The notes under the pieces were generated by a model. The model ran no database searches, was not told the origin of the DNA, and saw only the letters and a program-made list of their open reading frames with translations. A program made the translations under genes and the position numbers. A stretch of DNA of 64,000 bases from positions 372,001 through 436,000 of the forward strand of contig NZ_PDUW01000003.1 of NCBI RefSeq assembly GCF_003545815.1, written 5' to 3'. This DNA is from Pusillimonas caeni (GTDB taxonomy: Bacteria > Pseudomonadota > Gammaproteobacteria > Burkholderiales > Burkholderiaceae_B). The number at the start of each line of letters is the position of its first letter. The stretch's first letter is position 1. Shown here piece after piece: positions 1-9,231 of this stretch.

Positions 1-123
1 CACGTGCAGGGCTTGCGCTATGTGTTCGCGCGCATGCTCGTCCTCCGAACGGATATCCACGAGCACGGCTCCCCGGTCCAGTTGTTGGCGGGCGGCTTGA
101 GGCGAGAGGGGCTTCAGTGACAT
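1..123 (-). CDS. Rhodanese-like sulfurtransferase, N-terminal part
   Basis: Partial gene entering from the left edge; only the first 41 codons are present. The start MSLKPLSPQAARQQL followed by GAVLVDIRSEDEHAREHI matches the N-terminus of single-domain rhodaneses of the YgaP type (the VDIR strand and the xEHIxxA segment). The catalytic cysteine loop lies outside the window. It is on the minus strand directly after the ArsR regulator (12 bp between genes), so the two are probably one transcript. Rhodaneses move sulfane sulfur between thiols, which fits the sulfide-oxidation genes on the other side of the regulator. Whether a YgaP-like membrane tail follows cannot be seen. Confidence 0.75.
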   Translation of the reverse strand, partial: MSLKPLSPQAARQQLDRGAVLVDIRSEDEHAREHIAQALHV

Positions 124-135
124 AGGGGCTTCCAG

Positions 136-453
136 CTAACGAGAGGGACAGTAGATTTCCTTGAGTGTGGCGATCAGCTTGGCGACATCGGCGTTTTCGA
201 TCCGGTAATACAGGGTCTGCGCTTCGCGCCTGTAGGTCACCAGGCCTTCTTCGCGCATTCTCGCCAGGTGCTGGGACAGCGCCGACTGGCTCAGGTCGAT
301 GTACTCGTGCAGGCTGCCGACGGGCATCTCCCCATATTCGATCAGCAGACACAGGATCAGCAGGCGATGAGGGTTGCCGATGGCCCGCAGCATGGCGGCG
401 GCCTTGGCCGACCCTTCTTCGAAAAACAGGCGATCTTGAGCGTTCATGGCCAT
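136..453 (-). CDS. ArsR-family persulfide-type repressor (SqrR/BigR/YgaV-like)
   Basis: 105-aa winged-helix protein of the ArsR family: recognition helix region LSQSALSQHLARMREEG, wing around TLYYRI. Two cysteines lie at residues 35 (LLILCLL) and 102 (EIYCPSR), the spacing seen in the SqrR/BigR/YgaV group, where the pair forms a polysulfide bridge with reactive sulfur species and releases DNA. It is transcribed divergently from the sqr locus and shares its promoter region, with a palindrome at 481-496. The likely role is repression of sulfide oxidation until sulfide or persulfide appears. Start: ATG at 453; a second ATG two codons later is also possible. Confidence 0.85.
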   Translation of the reverse strand: MAMNAQDRLFFEEGSAKAAAMLRAIGNPHRLLILCLLIEYGEMPVGSLHEYIDLSQSALSQHLARMREEGLVTYRREAQTLYYRIENADVAKLIATLKEIYCPSR

Positions 454-480
454 AACGGATTTTATATCAGTTTTTGCTAA

Positions 481-496
481 ATTAGAATATACTAAT
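481..496. promoter_or_regulatory. Candidate operator of the ArsR-type sulfur regulator
   Basis: ATTAGAATATACTAAT has matching 5-bp arms (ATTAG/CTAAT) around an ATAT centre. It sits in the AT-rich divergent intergenic region between the regulator (start 453) and the rightward sqr transcription unit (start 539). Palindromes of this kind are typical ArsR-family sites. The assignment rests on position and symmetry only. Confidence 0.5.
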
Positions 497-538
497 TAAA
501 AAATAGGCTGCTGGAGCATTCACTGGAGGATCCCGCCC

Positions 539-715
539 ATGCAAGCAACTGTACAGGTCCAGGCGTTTTTCGACGAACCGGCCAACACCGTGTCCTACCT
601 CGTCGGCGATCCGGCCACCCTGCATCAAGCAAGAGACCGGTGCGGCCTGCGTATCCTACCGCATGGACGATGCCTTGTTCGTGGGCGATCAACGACACAA
701 GGGGCCGCGACATGA
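539..715 (+). pseudogene. Remnant of a persulfide dioxygenase (Blh/ETHE1-like metallo-beta-lactamase fold)
   Basis: A GGAGGA ribosome site at 525-530 precedes an ATG whose first codons read MQATVQVQAFFDEPANTVSY, the usual N-terminus of bacterial persulfide dioxygenases. Conservation in this frame stops after about 26 codons. In another frame come IKQETGA and then ACVSYRMDDALFVGD, which correspond to two separate interior parts of the family (the latter precedes the conserved GDTLF). The zinc-binding HxHxDH and the C-terminus are gone. The shifted frame runs 58 codons to a TGA at 713-715 that overlaps the sqr start as ATGA. Several internal deletions therefore removed the enzyme but left a translatable leader. 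Confidence 0.75.
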
Positions 716-2067
716 CAAGCCGAACGAACGGCATGCAGCCGAAGGAAGAGGCCTTGACACCATGGATGAAGCAACGCCGCCTGCTGATGTCGGCGGGCGT
801 GGCCGGGGCGATGGCTGCCGCAATGCCGCGTCCGGCGCGGAGCGCGGCCAGGGTCGAGACGAACGCGCGCATCGTCATCGCCGGCGCCGGTGCGGCCGGG
901 CTTTCCGTCGCGTCCAGGCTGGCGGCGGGCCTCGAGGGCGCTCGCATCACCCTGATCGATGCGCGCAAAGCGCATCTTTATCAGCCGGGCTTCACATTGG
1001 TGGGGGCTGGAATAAAGCCCAGGGAGTACGTGGTGAGCCGCACGGCCGACTATCTTCCCCCGGGCGTGCAGCTGGTCGCGGAACGCGTCGCCGAATTCGA
1101 TCCGGACGGAAACAAGGTCGTGACCGAAAGCGGCGCATCGTACGGCTACGACTTCCTGATCGTTGCCACGGGATTGCAGCTCGAATATGGCCTGATCGAA
1201 GGCATGGACGTGGGGCTGATAGGCAAGCACGGCATAGGCAGCCTGTACAACGGCCCGGATGCGGCCTTGGCCACCTGGGAAGCCATGTCTGCGTTTGCCG
1301 ACCGCGGCGGCACGGGAATATTCCTGCGTCCCGCCACCGAGATGAAGTGCGCGGGCGCGCCGCTGAAATACGCCTTCATCACCGAGGACTACCTGACGCG
1401 ACGGGGCCGCCGGGGCCAGGCGCGCATCGTCTACAACGCACACAACAAAGAGCTGTTCAGTGTGCCCATCGTTTCCGAGAAAGTGCGGATGCTGTTCCAG
1501 CAGCGGGATGTCCAGGTCAATTACCAGCGGGTGTTGAAGGCCATCGATCCGGGCCGGCGTACTGCCACGTTCAGCACGCCCGACGGCACCGAGGAACAAC
1601 GATACGACTTCATTCATGTGATTCCCCCCATGCGCGCGCCCGAAGCCGTGCGCAACAGCCCCTTGCCGTGGCGCAGCGGGCAATGGGCCGCCGAAGGGTG
1701 GCTGGAGGTCGACAGGGGCACGCTGCGCCATATGCGCTATCCGAACGTGTTCGGCGTGGGCGACGTGGCGGGCGTACCCAAGGGCAAGACGGCCGCCAGC
1801 GTGAAATGGCAGGCGCCCGTGGCGGTGGACCATATCGTGGCCGAGATACGCGGCGCGACGTCCCAGGCGCTCTACACCGGCTACACATCGTGTCCCTTGA
1901 TCACGAGGCTGGGCCGGGCCATGCTGGTCGAGTTCGATTACCAGAACAATCTCGTGCCGTCCTTCCCGGGCGTCATCGCCCCCCTGGAAGAGCTATGGAT
2001 CAGCTGGGTCATGAAGACGGCCGCGCTGAAGCCCACTTATCTCAGCATGTTGCGCGGCCGCGCCTGA
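712..2067 (+). CDS. sqr: Sulfide:quinone oxidoreductase
   Basis: FAD flavoprotein of about 451 aa that oxidises sulfide to sulfane sulfur and passes electrons to quinone. A Rossmann motif, VIAGAGAAGLSVASRL, follows a Tat-like leader (KQRRLLMSAG then an Ala-rich stretch), suggesting a periplasmic, membrane-attached position. The two redox cysteines are C213 (MKCAGAPLK) and C394 (YTSCPLIT); both contexts match the mitochondrial-type (type II) SQR. A C-terminal VFGVGDVAGVPKGKTAASV FAD segment is present. The start was chosen at 712 because it overlaps the stop of the dioxygenase remnant (ATGA) and would be translationally coupled. A later ATG at 766, just before the twin arginines, is an alternative. 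The sulfane acceptor enzyme normally paired with it is broken. Confidence 0.9.
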   Translation: MTSRTNGMQPKEEALTPWMKQRRLLMSAGVAGAMAAAMPRPARSAARVETNARIVIAGAGAAGLSVASRLAAGLEGARITLIDARKAHLYQPGFTLVGAGIKPREYVVSRTADYLPPGVQLVAERVAEFDPDGNKVVTESGASYGYDFLIVATGLQLEYGLIEGMDVGLIGKHGIGSLYNGPDAALATWEAMSAFADRGGTGIFLRPATEMKCAGAPLKYAFITEDYLTRRGRRGQARIVYNAHNKELFSVPIVSEKVRMLFQQRDVQVNYQRVLKAIDPGRRTATFSTPDGTEEQRYDFIHVIPPMRAPEAVRNSPLPWRSGQWAAEGWLEVDRGTLRHMRYPNVFGVGDVAGVPKGKTAASVKWQAPVAVDHIVAEIRGATSQALYTGYTSCPLITRLGRAMLVEFDYQNNLVPSFPGVIAPLEELWISWVMKTAALKPTYLSMLRGRA

Positions 2068-2079
2068 GGAGCCGAAACC

Positions 2080-2481
2080 ATGAAAGAGCTGGATCCGACC
2101 GTTCTGCTGGCGGTGCTGAGGGAAATGCTGGGGCCGTTGTTCTGGCCGCTGTCCGCCGTGCTGGTGCTCGGAGCGCTGGCCCTGGCGGCGTTGCTGCTGC
2201 GAGAGCGACGCATCTTGCTGCGCAGGCTGGGGCGTTCGCATGTGCTCGGGCTGCTGCGCAGGCTGGGGCGTTCGCATGTGCTCGGGCTGCTGGGCGGGCT
2301 GGGCGCGCTCGTGTTGATGCGGGTTTCGGCCGCCGGCTTCGTGGCCGTTGGTGGACCGGTCGACTGGCTTTTGCTCGGTCTGGTCTTTGTCCTTGGGGTG
2401 CTCGGCGGTGCCGCCGCGTTCTACACCCTTGGCGGATGGTGGTCGATCGTCAAGCGCCGCAGACGGCCCGGCGTTCGATAG
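2080..2481 (+). CDS. Small membrane protein of the sqr locus
   Basis: 133 aa, 12 bp after sqr, so probably the same transcript. About three hydrophobic segments are visible (residues 18-40, 65-85 and 92-115), with a basic tail (KRRRRPGVR). I do not recognise a named family; membrane proteins of this size are often found beside type II SQR genes. A perfect 36-bp in-frame duplication gives RRLGRSHVLGLL twice in the loop after the first helix. No catalytic residues stand out. A role in anchoring SQR or in sulfur or quinone contact would be a guess. Confidence 0.7.
   Translation: MKELDPTVLLAVLREMLGPLFWPLSAVLVLGALALAALLLRERRILLRRLGRSHVLGLLRRLGRSHVLGLLGGLGALVLMRVSAAGFVAVGGPVDWLLLGLVFVLGVLGGAAAFYTLGGWWSIVKRRRRPGVR
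2221..2292 (+). repeat. Perfect 36-bp tandem duplication inside a coding region
   Basis: Two identical 36-bp copies (2221-2256 and 2257-2292) encode the same 12 residues twice in the small membrane protein. Length is a multiple of three, so the frame is kept. The copies have no differences, which points to a recent slippage or recombination event. Confidence 0.95.
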
Positions 2482-2502
2482 GCCGGCAGGCGTGGCGCGA
2501 CG

Positions 2503-2934
2503 TCAGGCCCCGCAGGAGCCCGGCAGCGCCGAGGCGTGATAGCTCTGGATCAGCCACTGTCCCGTCAGCTTCTGAGCCGTAATCGACAGGCAAGCGGGGC
2601 GCAGCCGCCGGTCGGCTTCCACGAAGGTCACCTTGGCGTGGCCCGAGATGATGTCGGGAGTCAATGAGACGGCTTCGATGTCTTCGATGAGCGCGCTGGT
2701 ACCTTCGGGTACGCGCCGGTAGTAGTCCCGTACGGCTTCGCGCCCCGACAGCAGCGTGGGTGCCAGCCCCTGGAACAGGACGTCGGTGGCGAACAGGCCC
2801 GCCAAGGCATCGGCGTCGTGATTGTCGAAGGCGGCTTGCCATAATCCCAGCAAGGCATGCAACGTGTCGCTGCCCTGGTCAGGCGTGGAGGAATGCTCGG
2901 GTTTCTTGGCGTGGTGGCCGTTGTCGCTGTTCAT
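2503..2934 (-). CDS. SnoaL-like / NTF2-fold protein
   Basis: About 143 aa from the ATG at 2934 (an upstream start at 2970 is possible). The sequence [30 protein letters not shown] then [13 protein letters not shown] is typical of the SnoaL/DUF4440 alpha-plus-beta cone fold. These proteins bind small hydrophobic ligands or act as isomerases; no specific substrate can be read from the sequence. Its start overlaps the 3' end of cysG by about 56 bp on the same strand, so it is probably translated from the cysG message. Nothing in it points to sulfur metabolism. Confidence 0.7.
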   Translation of the reverse strand: MNSDNGHHAKKPEHSSTPDQGSDTLHALLGLWQAAFDNHDADALAGLFATDVLFQGLAPTLLSGREAVRDYYRRVPEGTSALIEDIEAVSLTPDIISGHAKVTFVEADRRLRPACLSITAQKLTGQWLIQSYHASALPGSCGA

Positions 2935-4342
2935 GCTGAGTGGCCTCGAGATGGTCGATATGCGTACCATACCAGCTCAGGCGGGGACCAAGCGCCGCGA
3001 CTTCTCCTACAACCAGCAAAGAGGGCGCCTGGAAGCCGTGGTAGGTCGCCAGGGCGGCAAGTTCCGACAAGCGTCCCGTGAGGGTTCGCTGGCCGGCCCG
3101 GGTGCCGTTCTCTATCAGGGAGAATGGCGTGTCGCCGGAGCGTCCGTGCGTCAACAACTGCCGTTCAAGCCATTTTATCTGACTGACGCCCATATAGAAG
3201 ACCAGGGTCTGTTTTTCGCGCGCCAGCGAGGGCCAGTCCAGGGCGTCGTCCTGCTTGCTGCTGTGGGCGGTGAGGAAGCGCACCGATTGGGCATGAGTCC
3301 GATGCGTCAACGGTATGCCCGCATAGGCGGTGCAGGCCAGCCCCGCCGTCAGGCCGGGGACCACCCGATAGGGAATGCCGTGAGCGGCGAGATATTCGAG
3401 CTCTTCGCCGCCGCGGCCGAAGACGAAGGCGTCGCCTCCCTTGAGCCGCAGGACGCGCCTGCCGGCCAAGGCATGCTCGCGCATCAGCTCATGGATGCGC
3501 GTCTGCGTGGCGTGATGGTCTTCGCCCGGCGTCTTGCCCACGAAGACGCGCTCGGCGTCGCGCCGCGCCAGGTCCAGCACTTCGTCGCTGACGAGCCGGT
3601 CATACAGGATGACGTCGGCCTCGTTGAGCGCGCGCAGGGCTTTCAGCGTCAGCAGTCCGGGGTCGCCCGGGCCGGCGCCGACCAGCAGGACTTCACCCGC
3701 GGCGGTTTTTTCGGGTTTCGACAGCTCGTCGAGCAAGGCCCGCTCGGCGTCATCGAAGCGCTGGGCGCCGAGCGCGGAGGACACCGGACCGTCCAGCAGC
3801 CAATCATAGAACTCCCGGCGGCGCTGCAGGCCGGGCCGCAGCCGGCGTATGGCGCCGCGATGCAGGGCCGCCAGGGCGGCCAGCGCGCCCAGAGAATGGT
3901 CGAACATGGCTTCGATGCGTTCACGCAGCCGCCGCGCCAGCACGGGCGCAGCGCCCGACGACGAGATGGCGATCGTCAGCGGCGAGCGGTCGACGATGGA
4001 CGGAACCTGAAAGGACGACAGTTCGGGATCGTCCACGACGTTGATGAATAGGCGCTTTTGTTCCGCCAGCTGCGCGATGCGGCCATTCAGGTCGCGGTCG
4101 TCGGTCGCAGCGACCGCAAGCCAGACGCCTTCCAGCCATTCGGGCCGGAAGGCCTCTTGCAGCAGGGTGATGGGCGCCTCGCGCGCCAGTTCCAGCAAAG
4201 CGGGCGTGAACGCCGGCGCGCCCGCCACGACATCGGCGCCCGCGGCCAGCAGGCTGCGGACTTTGCGCTCGGCGACCGCGCCGCCGCCCACCACCAGCAC
4301 GCGGCGGCCTTTCAGGTCGGTGAAGATCGGAAACAGCTTCAT
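2879..4342 (-). CDS. cysG: Siroheme synthase (trifunctional)
   Basis: 487 aa, full length. The N-terminal half (residues 1-150) is the NAD-dependent precorrin-2 dehydrogenase/ferrochelatase, with [19 protein letters not shown] near the start. The C-terminal half is uroporphyrinogen-III C-methyltransferase, with [18 protein letters not shown], the YDRLVS segment and [17 protein letters not shown]. The enzyme turns uroporphyrinogen III into siroheme, the prosthetic group of sulfite reductase. It is followed on the message by the SnoaL-like gene and preceded by cysI (21 bp), so siroheme supply is co-transcribed with its user. Confidence 0.97.
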   Translation of the reverse strand: MKLFPIFTDLKGRRVLVVGGGAVAERKVRSLLAAGADVVAGAPAFTPALLELAREAPITLLQEAFRPEWLEGVWLAVAATDDRDLNGRIAQLAEQKRLFINVVDDPELSSFQVPSIVDRSPLTIAISSSGAAPVLARRLRERIEAMFDHSLGALAALAALHRGAIRRLRPGLQRRREFYDWLLDGPVSSALGAQRFDDAERALLDELSKPEKTAAGEVLLVGAGPGDPGLLTLKALRALNEADVILYDRLVSDEVLDLARRDAERVFVGKTPGEDHHATQTRIHELMREHALAGRRVLRLKGGDAFVFGRGGEELEYLAAHGIPYRVVPGLTAGLACTAYAGIPLTHRTHAQSVRFLTAHSSKQDDALDWPSLAREKQTLVFYMGVSQIKWLERQLLTHGRSGDTPFSLIENGTRAGQRTLTGRLSELAALATYHGFQAPSLLVVGEVAALGPRLSWYGTHIDHLEATQHEQRQRPPRQETRAFLHA

Positions 4343-4363
4343 GATGAATCCAGGGCCTGGTCT

Positions 4364-6061
4364 TCAGGCGGTCTCGAGCACGATGGGAATCAGGCGCTGT
4401 TCGGGCGCGGGCATCACGCCCGTGCGCACCAGAAAGTCGCCGAAATGCTCGCCGTCCAGGCCGCTGCCCGCATAGGCCGCAAACAGCTCGTCGAGCACCG
4501 CCAGGATCTCGGGTTCGGTGATGTTCTCGCGATGCAGGGTGTTGATCCGCTGGCCGGTGAAGTCGGCCGCCAGGCGCAGGTCGTAGCGTCCCGGGGCGCG
4601 GCCCACCAGCGCGATCTCGCCCAGATAGGGGCGCGAACAGCCGTTGGGGCAGCCCGATAGGCGCAGCAGGATGGGGGCGTCCGTCAGGCCGTGGCGCGCC
4701 AGCAGCGCTTCGAGCTTGGGCAGCAGAATGGGCGCATAGCGTTCGCTCTCGGCCATGGCCAGGCCACAGGTGGGCAGGGCCACGCAGGCGATGCTGTGGC
4801 GGCGGATGCCGCTTTGGCTGGCATAGCCGTCCAGGCCGTACCGGCGCACGAGTTTGTCGATGCGAGCCTTGTCTTTCTTGTCGACATTGGCGATGACCAG
4901 GTTCTGATTGCAGGTCAGGTGGAATTCGCCGGTGTGGACGCGGGCGATTTCACGCATGCCCGTCAGCAGGCTCAGGCCGTTCTCGTCCCACAGACGGCCC
5001 GCCTCGATATACAGGCCCAGATGCCATTTGCCGTCGTCGCCCTGCAGCCAGCCGTAGTGGTCGCCGTTGTTGTCGAAATGATAGTCGCGCACCGGCCCGA
5101 GCTCGAAGCCGATGCGCTTCTCGAGTTCGGCCTTGAACCACTCCAGGCCCAGGTGGTCGAGGGTGTACTTCAGGCGGGCATGCTGGCGTTCGGAGCGATT
5201 GCCGTGGTCGCGCTGCATGGTGACGATGCCCTCGGCGGCGGGAATCAGTTGCTCGGGCGTGACGAAGCCGATGACACTGCCCAATCTCGGGTAGGTGGTC
5301 GGGTCGCCGTGGGTTGCTCCCATGCCGCCGCCGATCGCCACGTTGAAGCCCTGCAGTTCACCGCTCTCGATGACGGCGATCAGGCCCAGGTCCTGGGCGA
5401 AGACGTCGATGTCGTTCAAGGGCGGAATGGTGACGCCCATCTTGAACTTGCGCGGCAGATAGGTGGGGCCGTAGATCGGTTCTTGCTCGACGTCGCCGGT
5501 GATCTTCTCGCCATCGAGCCAGATTTCGTGATAGGCGCCGGTGCGGGGCAGGAAATGGTCGGACAGCTTCTGGGCCCATTCGTGAACCAGGCGGTGCCGG
5601 CTGGACAGATTGGGGTTTACGGCGCCGACCACCTGCCGGTTCACGTCGCCGCAGGCAGCCAGCGTCGTCGCCATCGCGTCGTGAATCGCCCGCATGGTGG
5701 CCTTCAGGTTGCGCTTGACGACGCCATGCCACTGAAAAGTCTGGCGCGTGGTGATGCGCAGGCCGCGCGTCGCCCAGGTGGTGGCGATGCGGTCCAGCGC
5801 CAACCATTGCTGCGGCGTCACCACGCCGCCGGGCAGCCGCGCCCGTATCATGAACGAATGGGCCGGTTCCAGCTTGCGCTTGCGCCTTTCGTCGCGCACG
5901 TCGCGGTCGTCCTGCTGGTAGCTGCCGTGAAACTTCAGCAGCTTGTTGTCGTCGTCGCTGATGGCGCCCGTGACGGGGTCGTTCAGGCCTTCTTCTATCG
6001 TGCCGCGCAGGTAGCGGCTGTCTATCTTGATCTGTTCCAGATGGGAAATCGGCGAGGTCAT
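4364..6061 (-). CDS. cysI: Assimilatory sulfite reductase, hemoprotein subunit
   Basis: 565 aa, the usual CysI length. It reduces sulfite to sulfide with six electrons on a coupled siroheme/4Fe-4S centre. The four cluster ligands are in [14 protein letters not shown] and [10 protein letters not shown]. Siroheme-anion residues are in the N-terminal ferredoxin-like repeat ([22 protein letters not shown]). The start [20 protein letters not shown] matches family N-termini. It lies 15 bp downstream of cysJ and 21 bp upstream of cysG, forming a cysJ-cysI-cysG-SnoaL operon on the minus strand. Confidence 0.97.
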   Translation of the reverse strand: MTSPISHLEQIKIDSRYLRGTIEEGLNDPVTGAISDDDNKLLKFHGSYQQDDRDVRDERRKRKLEPAHSFMIRARLPGGVVTPQQWLALDRIATTWATRGLRITTRQTFQWHGVVKRNLKATMRAIHDAMATTLAACGDVNRQVVGAVNPNLSSRHRLVHEWAQKLSDHFLPRTGAYHEIWLDGEKITGDVEQEPIYGPTYLPRKFKMGVTIPPLNDIDVFAQDLGLIAVIESGELQGFNVAIGGGMGATHGDPTTYPRLGSVIGFVTPEQLIPAAEGIVTMQRDHGNRSERQHARLKYTLDHLGLEWFKAELEKRIGFELGPVRDYHFDNNGDHYGWLQGDDGKWHLGLYIEAGRLWDENGLSLLTGMREIARVHTGEFHLTCNQNLVIANVDKKDKARIDKLVRRYGLDGYASQSGIRRHSIACVALPTCGLAMAESERYAPILLPKLEALLARHGLTDAPILLRLSGCPNGCSRPYLGEIALVGRAPGRYDLRLAADFTGQRINTLHRENITEPEILAVLDELFAAYAGSGLDGEHFGDFLVRTGVMPAPEQRLIPIVLETA

Positions 6062-6076
6062 GCTGGTCCTGTTCTC

Positions 6077-7906
6077 TCAATACACGTCGCGGGCGTAGCG
6101 GCCCTGGGCGGCCAGTTCGTCGAGCCAGTGCCTGGCCTGGGCGGGGTCGAGCCCGCCTTCCTGGCGTGCAATCTGCTGCAGCGTCCGGTGCACGTCCTTG
6201 GCCATGCGGTTGGCATCGCCGCAGACATAGACATGGGCGCCGCCCTGTATCCATGCGTACACGTCGGCCGCGTGCCCGAGCAAACGGTCCTGCACGTAGA
6301 TCTTCTGCTCCTGGTCGCGCGAGAAGGCGAGGTCCAGGCGGTGCAGCTGGCCGTCGCGCAGTGCCGCCTGCCATTCGGTCTGGTAGAGGAAGTCCGAATC
6401 GAAGCGGGGGTTGCCGAAGAACAGCCAGTTGCGGCCGTTGGCGCCTTGGGCGGCACGTTCCTGGACAAAGGCGCGGAAGGGCGCCACGCCTGTGCCGGGG
6501 CCGATCATGATCACGTCGCGCGATGGGTCGACCGGCAGGCGGAAGCGCGAGTTCTCTTCGATGAAGATGCGCAGCCGCTCTCCCTCGGCCAGCCGGCTGA
6601 GGTAGCCCGAGGCCGCGCCGCTGCGCGCATTGCCTTCGAACTCGTAGCCGACGTTGGCGACGGTGAGATGCACTTCTTCATCGACACAGCTTTGGCTGGA
6701 GGCGATGGAGTAGAGTCGAGGAGCAAGGGGCCGCAGCGCCTTCACCAATGCTTCCGCTGTCCAGGCGGCCGGGTGCTTGCGCAGCACGTCGATCAATTGA
6801 TGGGTGGAAACCAGGTCGCGGAAGGCGTCGGATCGATCCGGCTGTAGCAGGGCGGCCAGTTCTTCGCTTTGCGACAGTTCGGCGTGGGCCTGCAGGAAGG
6901 GCCGTGTCAGTTGCGTGAGCTCGCGGTGTTCGCCCAGCCATTCCTTCAGGGGCCGCTCCACGTCGGCCAGCAACACATGCGCTTCGCCGTCGAGTCCGAG
7001 CGTCTGCAGCACTTCGGTCACCAGGGATTCGGACTGCACCGGCCAGACGCCCAGCGCGTCGCCGGGCTGATAAGTCAGTTGGCTGCCCTCGAGCGAAAGC
7101 TCGAGGTGGCGTACGTCCTTGTCGCTTTCCGGCGCGGTGATGGGCTGGTTCAGCAGCAGCTCGGCCGCGAAGGGCGCTTCTCGCGAGTAGCGGCCGGCCT
7201 TGGGATGCAGCGGCGTGATGCTGGCGCTGGGCGGCGTATCGGCCTGCTTGAGGACCGCCTGCGCCTGCGCCAGTGCTTTTTGGGTCCAGGGCCTGGCGAT
7301 GGTGTCGATGTCCAGGTCGGCCAGGCCGGTCTCGTGTACGCGTGTCGCGCCCAGTTCGGAAAGCCGCTCGTCCAGCTGGCGGGCGATGCCGCAGAAGGAG
7401 GGATAACTGGAATCGCCCAGCCCCAGGACAGCATAGCTGAGCGAAGGCAGCTTGGGCGCCCGCCGGCTGCCCAGGAACTCGACGAAGCCGATGGCGTCGT
7501 CGGGCGGTTCGCCGTCGCCCTGGGTGCTGATGACGATGTACAGCAGCTGTTCGTCCTTCAGTTCGCGGGTCGTATAGCGGTCGGCGCGCAAGAGCCTCGC
7601 GTTCAGCCCCGTCGCGCGGACCTGCTCGAAGAGCGCCTCGGCGACGCGCTTGGCGTTGCCGGTCTGGCTGCCGTAGAGAATGGTCAAGGGCCGGGGCGCG
7701 GCGGCCGGCGTGGCCGCCAGCGCCGCGAGCTTCTGGGCGGGCGCGGCGGCGGGGCCGTGGCTGGCAAGCCCCGCAAAATACCCGGACAGCCAGCTCAAGG
7801 ATTGCGTGTCCAGGTCTTCGGCAAGCTGCCTGAGCAGCACGTGCTTGGATTCGGGTAGGTGTGACAGGGCCAACATAGCAAGCTTCATGAACGAATAAGC
7901 ATTCAT
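6077..7906 (-). CDS. cysJ: Sulfite reductase [NADPH] flavoprotein subunit
   Basis: 609 aa. A flavodoxin domain (LTILYGSQTGNAKRVAEALF, residues about 73-215) is followed by the FAD-binding ferredoxin-reductase domain (LYSIASSQ, then GAASGYLSRL) and the NADPH site (MIGPGTGVAPFRAFVQER), ending in the usual YARDVY. It passes electrons from NADPH through FAD and FMN to CysI. It is the first gene of the cys operon; the 134-bp gap to the convergent-free upstream gene should hold the promoter. The start could be the ATG at 7906 or an in-frame ATG six codons later. Confidence 0.96.
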   Translation of the reverse strand: MNAYSFMKLAMLALSHLPESKHVLLRQLAEDLDTQSLSWLSGYFAGLASHGPAAAPAQKLAALAATPAAAPRPLTILYGSQTGNAKRVAEALFEQVRATGLNARLLRADRYTTRELKDEQLLYIVISTQGDGEPPDDAIGFVEFLGSRRAPKLPSLSYAVLGLGDSSYPSFCGIARQLDERLSELGATRVHETGLADLDIDTIARPWTQKALAQAQAVLKQADTPPSASITPLHPKAGRYSREAPFAAELLLNQPITAPESDKDVRHLELSLEGSQLTYQPGDALGVWPVQSESLVTEVLQTLGLDGEAHVLLADVERPLKEWLGEHRELTQLTRPFLQAHAELSQSEELAALLQPDRSDAFRDLVSTHQLIDVLRKHPAAWTAEALVKALRPLAPRLYSIASSQSCVDEEVHLTVANVGYEFEGNARSGAASGYLSRLAEGERLRIFIEENSRFRLPVDPSRDVIMIGPGTGVAPFRAFVQERAAQGANGRNWLFFGNPRFDSDFLYQTEWQAALRDGQLHRLDLAFSRDQEQKIYVQDRLLGHAADVYAWIQGGAHVYVCGDANRMAKDVHRTLQQIARQEGGLDPAQARHWLDELAAQGRYARDVY

Positions 7907-8040
7907 TCTATGAAGCCCCGCCCGTCATGCGAACGACAACATTCTTATTACTTTATGCGCTTTTAGTCGATATCTGCCGCGAGGCCCGGTGATTTGGACG
8001 AAGCGGGGCAGCGGCTGCCCTTTAGTGCCAACAGGGCTGA

Positions 8041-9231
8041 TCAGGCGCCGGGCAGAAAGTGCAGCCATCCCTGGGCCAGCCAGTCGCCCAGCATATCCAG
8101 TTCGTCGGGCTTGAGCCGCCGGCCGTGACGGCCCCGGCAATCCAGCCGCCTGTCATCGGCCAGCGCACGCAAGGCGGGGCCGGCAGGCAGTTCGGCCAGT
8201 TCTCCGTTGATGTAAAGATCGCTGCCCCGATACATCAGGCGCGTGCACCGATCCGGCACGAGCGCTCCCTCGAGCGGCCAATCCTGGACCAGGTCCAACT
8301 CCCCGGAAGCGGGTTCGAACCAGGCGGCGGGCGAAGGCTCCGTCAGCCATTGGCCCAGAAAGCGGGAGGCCAGCGCCTCGTCGAACCTTACTTGTTGCGC
8401 TGCTTCGAGCGCGGCTCGCACGAGTTCGTCGGGCAGGCGGGCGGGATGGGAAGCAGCCTTCAGCCCGCGGTCGCCATAGCGCTTGTCCAGCTTCGGCCCC
8501 GGAGCCGGCCGGTCGCCGTAAAGACCGGCATCTTCGCCGATGCGGGCCATCAGCTGGTCGCCCGCCGTCTCGAGCACGCCTCGCGCCAGCGTGGCAAGAG
8601 TCGGGGCCCGGAAGCCGATGGAGACGGTCATGCACTCGCCTTCGGCAATGCCGTCGTGGGCGACGTGGGGCGGCAGATACAGCATGTCGCCCGGTTCGAG
8701 TACATACTCTTGTTCGGGCCGGAAATGCTTGAGTATCTTGAGCGGCAGGCCTTCTTCCAGGGCGAGGTCGCGCTGCGCGCTGATGCGCCAGCGCCTTCGG
8801 CCGTGCGCCTGCAGCAAAAAGACATCGTAGCTGTCGAAATGAGGTCCCACTCCGCCGCCGTCCGACGCGACGCTGACCATGGCGTCGTCCAGGCGCGCAT
8901 CGGGAATGAAGCGAAAGCGGTGCAGCAGCTCGGCCATGCCGTCGTCGTGCGCATCGGTATTCTGGGCGAGCACCGTCCAGCCGCCGCGGCGCATGGCGGG
9001 CAGGCGCGCAAAGGGTCCCGGCTTCATCTTCCACTCGCCGCCGTCCTGCCAGATCAGGCGCGACTCCACTTCATCGCGGCGCACCAGCTCGCGGACATCG
9101 GCAATCGAAAGGGGAGGCCGAAAACCCGGAACGGCCTGGCGCACCAGCAGGGGTTTGCGCTGCCAGTGTTTCTTCATGAAAGCCGCGGGGCTGAGGCCGC
9201 CAAGCAGCTCGAGCGGGGTCTCGGGCTTCAT
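8041..9231 (-). CDS. roxA: JmjC-domain ribosomal oxygenase (RoxA/YcfD-like)
   Basis: 396 aa. A cupin/JmjC core holds the iron triad: H and D in [13 protein letters not shown] and the distal H in [10 protein letters not shown]. The start [31 protein letters not shown] and the C-terminal winged region match YcfD/RoxA, a 2-oxoglutarate and Fe(II)-dependent arginine hydroxylase of ribosomal protein L16. The start codon overlaps the mutS stop as ATGA, so translation is coupled to mutS. Function is by family; the substrate is inferred from the E. coli enzyme. Confidence 0.9.
   Translation of the reverse strand: MKPETPLELLGGLSPAAFMKKHWQRKPLLVRQAVPGFRPPLSIADVRELVRRDEVESRLIWQDGGEWKMKPGPFARLPAMRRGGWTVLAQNTDAHDDGMAELLHRFRFIPDARLDDAMVSVASDGGGVGPHFDSYDVFLLQAHGRRRWRISAQRDLALEEGLPLKILKHFRPEQEYVLEPGDMLYLPPHVAHDGIAEGECMTVSIGFRAPTLATLARGVLETAGDQLMARIGEDAGLYGDRPAPGPKLDKRYGDRGLKAASHPARLPDELVRAALEAAQQVRFDEALASRFLGQWLTEPSPAAWFEPASGELDLVQDWPLEGALVPDRCTRLMYRGSDLYINGELAELPAGPALRALADDRRLDCRGRHGRRLKPDELDMLGDWLAQGWLHFLPGA

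Noticed and set aside
663-2582. Long plus-strand frame over sqr
   Set aside because: Shadow of sqr in another frame; Arg-, Gly- and His-rich without domains.
2822-4051. Long plus-strand frame opposite cysG
   Set aside because: Antisense shadow of a high-GC gene; cysG is unmistakable.
4691-6847. 718-codon plus-strand frame opposite cysI and cysJ
   Set aside because: Antisense shadow crossing two clear genes.
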